Assembly: GCA_008638375.1 (NCBI GenBank)
Contig: CM018041.1
Coordinates: 12,144,846-12,208,845 of the forward strand
Direction: 5' to 3'
Length of the DNA: 64,000 bases
Origin: Nyssa sinensis
Taxonomy: Eukaryota > Streptophyta > Magnoliopsida > Cornales > Nyssaceae
In this document: positions 58,201 through 64,000 of the stretch, one piece after another
How positions within the stretch are numbered: the stretch's first letter is position 1
Layout: the number at the start of each line of letters is the position of its first letter
The notes under the pieces: model-generated
What the model saw: the letters and a program-made list of their open reading frames with translations, nothing else
Told to the model about the DNA's origin: nothing
Databases searched by the model: none
Made by a program: the position numbers and the translations under genes

Positions 58201-59906
58201 TATCAGCCTTTTAGAGAAATTGATAAAGTAATTGGTATTGAAATATATCTGAATTACAACATAATGATGGCATAACAGGAATTGAAATGATCTATATCTA
58301 AATTCTTTCTAATAGGCCTCTCACAGCTTTAAAACTCTTTGAATTATAAATGAAGGCATTCCAAGAAACCAAAGTTATAAATAAAACATTTGAAACAAAT
58401 ACGCTCATCACTTTGGGGCTAAGAAGCATGGACACCTCTCCGAGGACAAGAGTGTTGGCAGACATGTCTGGGATGCGGACACATGTCCGACACGTTAAAA
58501 TAAATTTTCGATTTCTTTTATAAAAAAAAAATTGAACATGTAGGGACACACTAGGATAAGTTACCAATATGTTGGGGGCAAGCTGAGGCTTTTTATTTTT
58601 AGTTTGTTAGGGGAAGGAGTAAAATTTTTTTTTTCCAATGTTGGGATGCTTGAGGTTGCAAATCTCTCAGTTGATAATTTGTACATTTTTTTATTACTAA
58701 TTTGATTGAAATTATGTTAGAATTGGATTAATTTGAAAGGCACAGTAGATGAAGATTTACAGTTTGAGAGAGAGAAGGAAGAAAAGAAAATACAAGATAA
58801 CTCTAGTACTATTAATTAACTTGAACTTCACTCTTCCATATGTTTATACAACGTCACAACAAGTGCAAGATATCAACATTACCCTCACTAAAATATTCTG
58901 GTAATATCCCATAATAGAACTAAATAATAGAAAATAATAAACTAAAAAAATGAGAACTCAAACACTTACCCGCAAGCCAAAGCATAGAGATCAATATGTG
59001 CAGCTTGGAACACAGATGCGTGAACGTAGACCAAGTCAATGATTTGGTTAAAATGTCACCTAGATAATCTCCAGGACTAGTAATCTACTTCTGTATAAGG
59101 AGATTCCAAATAAAATGACAATCCACCTTGATCAGCGTATCCTCAATGTGTCCATGTCCTAGTCCTAACTTTTTTTGAAAAATTCTATGTCGGCATGTCT
59201 ATACTGCATCGTATGCATGTCACGTGTCCGTATCCATGCTTCTTAACTCTGGGTTAAACAACCATTTGGAATAATTATAGTTGCATCATAGATTAGCCAA
59301 ACAACAAAGTGCAGGACACAAAGAGAGGATCGTGTGACACTATTTTACTCTTAGTTGTGTAGCTAATCTAATTATGAACATACATATTCAGAGAACATCT
59401 TTATCTCCAAATGTACAGTCTGAATCAGTACTGGACGGAAGTATAAGATATGGGTTTTTAGCATTACCTTTTAAATATGGTGCAATGACGAATAATTTTT
59501 TTGGGATTTCTAGATATTACTCAGAAACATATTATCTCTTAGGGTGGTAATAATTTGATAAAGTTTATATTTTAGCATTGCAACGAACCAGTAGAATCAT
59601 TCTTTGACCAGGTTATATGGTACCAAAACAACCAATCTAAAATTCTACTCTGAAAAAAAAAATTTACTAAAAAGAGAGCAGAAATTGTGGAGATGGGATA
59701 TAATGGGCACCAAGTAAAAGCAAGTGGTAACTTGACTCGCCACAATTAAAGCATTCAGCTCATGCTTGGAAAGAAGGCCTAGAATATGTGTACTCACCTT
59801 GAGATGACTCAGAAAACACAGACATTGGAATGAAGTCTGTAGACATGTCCATAGAATAACACTTGGGTACTTTTCCAGATTCAGTGCCAGCCAATTCCAT
59901 GGTGAA
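52260..59906 (-). CDS. TFIIF beta subunit (RAP30), C-terminal five exons, partial
   Basis: Exons in minus order are 59906-59798, 55327-55197, 55111-55037, 54908-54762 and 52403-52260 (stop TAA at 52262-52260). They join in frame to 201 residues. The first reads FTMELAGTESGKVPKCYSMD; the second carries VEGKIFHKFDMKPHNEN and CRERTNKYMIKSRQIQ; the third HMRPMPGMIGLKASG; the fourth SDMKRTRRDRGEMEDIMFKL, the winged-helix DNA-binding region; the last QFLKDMLKDLCVYNNKG. TFIIF escorts RNA polymerase II to the promoter; that is family knowledge. Family proteins start ~60-70 residues earlier, and no such exon exists up to 64000, so the first exon or exons are off the right edge. Introns are 4,470, 85, 128 and 2,358 bp. 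The larger ones carry a LINE and MITEs. Confidence 0.92.
53913..54349. mobile_element. Tourist-like MITE in the last TFIIF intron
   Basis: The ends are CAGTTCGTTTGGATAAATAG and, at the right, a sequence whose reverse complement is CACTATGTTTGGATGGAAGG. It is flanked by TAA at 53910-53912 and 54350-54352. The arms are purine-rich (GGAAAGGAAAGGAGAGG) and the opposite arm pyrimidine-rich, so the unit can fold into a long hairpin. Confidence 0.75.
54545..54605. repeat. Compound (AT)n-(GT)n microsatellite
   Basis: An AT run at about 54545-54562 is followed by TG repeats to about 54600, in an intron of the TFIIF gene. Confidence 0.9.
56382..57640 (-). mobile_element. 5'-truncated LINE in the second-largest visible TFIIF intron
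   Basis: The minus frame MPLKDGGLEIKDLRAFNKTS ... KWLWRYACKANAKWRKVIEV matches the L1 ORF2 region after the RT, with a further piece FLWEGKEEEERKMHLVW upstream. The left edge has a T-run at 56382-56389, which is the poly(A) tail read from the other strand. C-runs at about 57012-57025 and 57135-57142 interrupt it. It is in the same orientation as the TFIIF gene and has many stops. Confidence 0.8.
58419..59245. mobile_element. MITE, 'GAAGCACGGACAC' family, copy 3, with a Copia fragment inside
   Basis: The left end is CTAAGAAGCATGGACAC and the right end GTGTCCGTATCCATGCTTCT + TA, a good inverted repeat. The flanks CTTTGGGG and CTCTGGGT are a decayed duplication. At ~827 bp it is about twice the size of copy 2. 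The excess at about 58720-59150 contains a minus-strand Copia pol C-terminus (GDILTKSLTWSTFTHLCSKL, with KVDCHFI upstream), so a retroelement piece lies inside the MITE. Confidence 0.7.
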
Positions 59907-60210
59907 CTGATCATCATGTAAACAATGTATGAAAATTGGAAGGAAAAAAATTTGATTGCAAAGAGACGGCTATGCAAAGAAAAAACTCCAATCCTTTCTG
60001 CTTGACCTGTTAAGATTGACAAATTTGGAAAAAAAAAAAAAAAAAAGAGGATCGAATATGATTAAGAACTAACATTTTTCTCTTGAAGAAACTTAATCAG
60101 ATAGCAAAGAAACAAAGATGTTTGAATTATTTTTTCAATAAAAAGGCGCTAAAAGGGATCCATGCACACAAGATAACAAAAAAGAAAACGTGTGAAATAC
60201 ACACATACAC

Positions 60211-60252
<42 letters not shown>

Positions 60253-61163
60253 GACACTGCAACCCTCACCCTCCTCCAGAAAATCAAAGAAGATAAAGCC
60301 TACAAGCACCTCCGAACACAAAATCCCACAAACACGAAGATTTCAACAACAAAAGTTCTAACTCAAATACTGAAAACTCCAAACCCTCAGTAATTCTGCT
60401 CTGAATTTTCTCTCCTTCCAAAAAAGGACACCAGATAACCCCCCAAGGAGTGATTGTCCAAAAATAAGAAATTTACTTTAGCTAACAAAGACAATAATTC
60501 ATATAAATTTGATATCGGCAACTCATTTAGCATTGTGACAGCTGTTAAACAATGAACACTTTCATGAGAACTATAAAATTTGGGAGTGCCAACATCCAAA
60601 AACCAAAATAGTTCTAATGAAGACTGCAAAACTGAAATTAAGATGATTCAAGAGCAGATTATTTTGGTAAAATGGCAAAAGACTCTTATTGAGTACCCAG
60701 TAATTTTGGTATTTAGCATAATAGGCTCTGATTGATTCCTGAATTTATGTCTATTATAAATACTTTTGTAAGTTTAAAACCTCTTTTGTTTCAACACTAG
60801 CTTTTATGTTGGTCTAGTTTCTCTACAGTAATATTCCATACAGAATCTCTCTCCTCCGCAACTTTAAGTGCTGAACTTGAAGATGAAAATCCTACAAGCT
60901 ACAACAATCATTTGGACTACACCATAAATGCAAAATTATTTTATTGAGTTTAAATTAATACACGGGAACTTCAAACAAAGTACATGAGCTACCCTATCCA
61001 TAAAGAATTAAAGTTGCATATGAAGGTGGTAAAAATCATTTTTGTGTAGTGCATACACGGACACCTATGTTAAGAAGAAAAGAAAAAAAAAACCATTACC
61101 CAATGTTGGTCCCTCTTGTGCAGAGTGTTGGGAGGGGATAGACCGGGGATAGACCTAACTCTC
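59907..61163 (-). other. 5' intron of TFIIF (continues off the right edge), unassigned part
   Basis: No exon of TFIIF is recognisable between 59907 and 64000, so this is intron sequence. A TA microsatellite lies at about 60215-60249 and A-runs at about 60030-60048. The 80-codon minus frame at 60387-60629 shows no known domain. Confidence 0.55.
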
Positions 61164-62945
61164 TTTTTTTTGAGTAATATATTCACTAAAAGTCACCCAA
61201 GAGTGGAAAACCCATTACAAAAAAAAGGATAAACTCCAATTAAAGTTTCAAATCCCCCAAAAACTCTATAAAAGCATAAATACAAGATGGGTAAGATTCT
61301 AAAACCTAAAAAAATAAAGTATGTAAAAAAATATTTTTCAATTTACAAGGGGAAGTCCACCCCTTCAAAAACACGACGATTCATTTCTCGACAAATGCAC
61401 CAAAAAAAAGACAAAGAGGCACTAAACTCAATACTTTTCTTTACACAGGCTCCTCTCTACCCATTGAAAAAATCAAAAACAAAATTTCGGCACGACCCAA
61501 CAACAACTAAACAAAGAGAAGAGAAGACATCATAAATCTAGTCACCGAACAATGCATGAATAAATGGTTAATGGTCTCCTCCTCCTCCTCCTCCTCCTCC
61601 TTGCACATGCTATACCTAGTAGCTATCCGAAAGCCCCATTTTTTTTTAAGATTATCAGAAGTGAGCACTATGCCCCACACAATAGTCAAAGCGAAGAAAG
61701 CCACTTTCATAGGAATTTTGGTTCACCAAATCACCTTCCAAGAGAACTCTTTATTCCCTCTTCTAACGAACAAGACCTCAACCTACTAACTAGCTATGTG
61801 GAGGTGACCCTCCACATCCAGCTTCTTAGAGGGACTATGACCCTACAGGCCACAAAAGTTTGAGGCAATAAGAGTTTTGTGATGCCCTTAGATGTTCTGT
61901 GTTGCACGCGCCCAAGTCAGAATTTGAGCTAGAAGCAACGCATGCGCACTCCAACTTAACTCAAGCATCAGAGCATCAAGCCAACACCTAGCCAAGCATA
62001 GATACCACCTAGAAGCATCTCAAGCATACCAAATTGTTTTGCCACACAAACCCTTGAGAACTTATCTCCCTTTCCCTTCATCCAACACAATCAATCATCG
62101 TCAACCCCTATTGACCTATGAGAATAAAGAAGATAAATCAAACTCCCAACCTCCTCCAACTCATAATCCTGAAAACCTCACCTAAAGCACAGAGACCACA
62201 CAATTCCATGCTCCATATAAGATAAAAAAAAACTTGCTAAAATGTCTTTGTCTGAAGTGATCTAAAAAACTTGCAACCTCACCACACCATATATCCTTCC
62301 AAAACTTCACCCTCGTCTCATTAAATTTCCATAGTCCCGCACCATAAGGACTTAGTAACACCCCCCCCCCCCCCCCCCCCCAAAACTCAACACCACATTT
62401 GGCTCCTATCCATTCAACCATAAGCTCCATTCTGAAGTGCCAAAGCCAGTTTCCAGGAAGAGCCCTATTTAAACACCCTCAACTCTTTCACACCCAATCC
62501 ACACTCCTTCAAAGGGAGCTTAGCCCTATCCCACCGAACAAGATGGATCTTCTTTTCCTCCTCCCATAAGAAATCAAGTTGCAACTAAACCAATTGTTTT
62601 TCCACCGAATCCAAAATGGGAAACAATGACATAAAGTATGTGGGTAGATTGCTCAAATTTCTTTTAATCAAGGCAAGCTTTCCCCATTTAGAGAGATATT
62701 GTTTTTTCCATTCCCATACCTCTGATGAATCACCTAATGGAAAACTCAAGCACACTAAGGGAAAAGAGCTAGTCTTACAACCCAAATTCCATGCCAATTC
62801 CTTATCTCTCCCACAGAAAGAAGCTCACTCTTGCTAAAAGTCACTTTAAGCCCCAAATAACACTTCAAAGCATAAAAGAACACATCTCAAATGTTGCAGC
62901 TAAATCACCTTTGCTCCACAAAAAATAATAGTATCATCCGTAAAA
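61164..62945 (-). mobile_element. 5'-truncated LINE in the TFIIF 5' intron
   Basis: Minus-strand frames include an RT active-site remnant (DDTIIF, at about 62920-62940), WKKQYLSKWGKLALIKRNLS and the zf-RVT remnant YSMCKEEEEEEEETINHLFM, whose Glu run comes from a (CTC)n repeat at about 61575-61602. The T-run at 61164-61171 is the copied poly(A) tail. A 22-base C-run at about 62361-62382 interrupts the frame. Confidence 0.8.
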
Positions 62946-62976
62946 GGAGATGAGATACATCTCAAATGTTGAAGTT

Positions 62977-63807
62977 ATATCCCTATGTCTTGTTACAAAG
63001 GATGGAAAAACTAAGCTTTATTGAAAAGCCCTGTACAAGTGAGACGAACTGTTTCTCTCCCTTCCAAAGCCAATATTTCTCCCTACCATTTGTGTAGGAC
63101 AAAGAAAGCCTTTGTACTATGAAATATGTGGGCTACACTCTTGTATATAGAGACTAGTGAACTTCTACTGTGAGATATTGGTGGTAGCAAAGATACCGTA
63201 GGACGTGAAACATCTTGTTCCTATAATATCGGGTAAAACTTTCAAAAGGTAAACTCGTTTACGCTTCCACCTATAGGTATATGCGTATCTGTACGTATAA
63301 TTTTTATCCAACATCTACCAAGTCCAATATATCTAATATTTTCTTCTAAAATGAGGAAGCAATAGTCCTCCAATGTTAGGCTTGCAAACCTTTTTGAATG
63401 ACCAACACTGTCACCACTAGAAAATGGATAAGCTAATAAACACGGACACAACACGACATGGACACAACATTTTTAAAAAAAAGTAAGACAAGGATATGTT
63501 AAGGACATGTTTAATATATATATTTTTTATATGACCATATAATAAAAATTTAACATTATTTCAATTAAAATTGGCATAAAATATATATATATATATATAT
63601 ATATCCCTATGTCTTGTTAAAAAGGATGAACAATTAAGCCTTATTGAAAATCGACGAACAAGTGAGACAAAGTGTTCTCTCTTCCAATGCCAATATTTCT
63701 CTCTGCCATTGTGTAGGACAAAGAAAGCGTTTGTACTTTGAAATATATGGGTTACACTCTTGTATATAGAGAGTAGTGAACTCCTACTACGAGATATTGG
63801 AGGTAGC
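62977..63807. repeat. Pair of ~210-bp direct repeats, 624 bp apart
   Basis: Repeat 1 (62977-63189) and repeat 2 (63601-63807) share ATATCCCTATGTCTTGTTA, TGTGTAGGACAAAGAAAGC, ACACTCTTGTATATAGAGA and GAGATATTGG in the same order with about one mismatch in ten. Between them lie ~410 bases that include a piece of the GAAGCACGGACAC-family MITE. LTRs of a small element, or a local duplication, are both possible. No primer site or polypurine tract is clear. Confidence 0.7.
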
Positions 63808-64000
63808 CTAAGAGGCACAGATACAGATTTGAGACATGGATATGACACGACACGGAGACGCAGACACATTATTTCTCAAAAATGTAAAATACGGAAACGT
63901 CAGAGACACGTTGAATATATATAATTTTTTTATATGAATATATAATAAAACCTAAAGTTATTTCAACTAAAATTGGAATAAAAACACAAATCACAAAAAG
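63433..64000. mobile_element. Two partial 'GAAGCACGGACAC' family MITEs
   Basis: At 63433 CTAATAAACACGGACACAAC begins a sequence that runs into the AT-rich centre typical of the family (TTTATATGACCATATAATAA) and then a TA run at about 63583-63603, with no right end. At 63808 CTAAGAGGCACAGATACAG begins another copy with the same centre (TATGAATATATAATAAAACC) that runs off the window. Both are more diverged than copies 1-3. Confidence 0.5.

Noticed and set aside
60387..60629. Candidate first exon of TFIIF beta
   Set aside because: The 80-residue frame shows none of the expected N-terminal TFIIF beta sequence and has no suitable donor linking to 59906.

Overview
The window is nuclear DNA from a flowering plant, most likely a woody eudicot. 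The evidence is the split genes with GT-AG introns, the AT-rich spacers, the plant-type L1 LINEs and Copia elements, and the recognisable plant genes. I cannot name the species.

Four protein-coding genes are supported. (1) Positions 2-2712 (+) hold the 3' end of a POWERDRESS-like gene (SANT/NCoR-type corepressor). A 1-nt frameshift falls inside its SANT domain. (2) Positions 13245-15055 (+), with a probable non-coding first exon near 11110-11319, hold a four-exon gene for an uncharacterised 350-residue plant protein. (3) Positions 16372-50977 (+) hold an RluA-type RNA pseudouridine synthase (RPUSD5-like). Its 14 exons join in one uninterrupted frame of 378 residues but spread over 34.6 kb. 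(4) Positions 52260-59906 (-) hold the C-terminal five exons of the TFIIF beta subunit. Its first exon or exons lie beyond the right edge. From memory, PWR, a pseudouridine synthase and TFIIF-beta are neighbours in the same order in Arabidopsis (At3g52250-52270), so this looks like an old syntenic block.

Layout: 2.7-11 kb is an AT-rich spacer with three TIR elements, a 192-bp tandem array and microsatellites. 11-15 kb is gene 2. 16-51 kb is the pseudouridine synthase, whose introns 8, 11 and 12 (9.1, 5.9 and 12.3 kb) are filled with transposons. 52-64 kb is the TFIIF gene, whose introns also carry LINEs and MITEs.

The most striking structure is layered nesting. Intron 12 contains a minus-strand LINE, split by a plus-strand LINE, which is split by a full-length Copia element with 197-bp LTRs and an AAAGA target duplication. 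Intron 8 contains a minus-strand LINE broken by two MITEs with 9-bp target duplications and by a 1.8-kb solo LTR flanked by GGGCT. The host exons stay open through all of this. The second point of interest is that the pseudouridine synthase has glycine where RluA enzymes normally have the catalytic aspartate. I see no defence, biosynthetic or other cassette-like system here.
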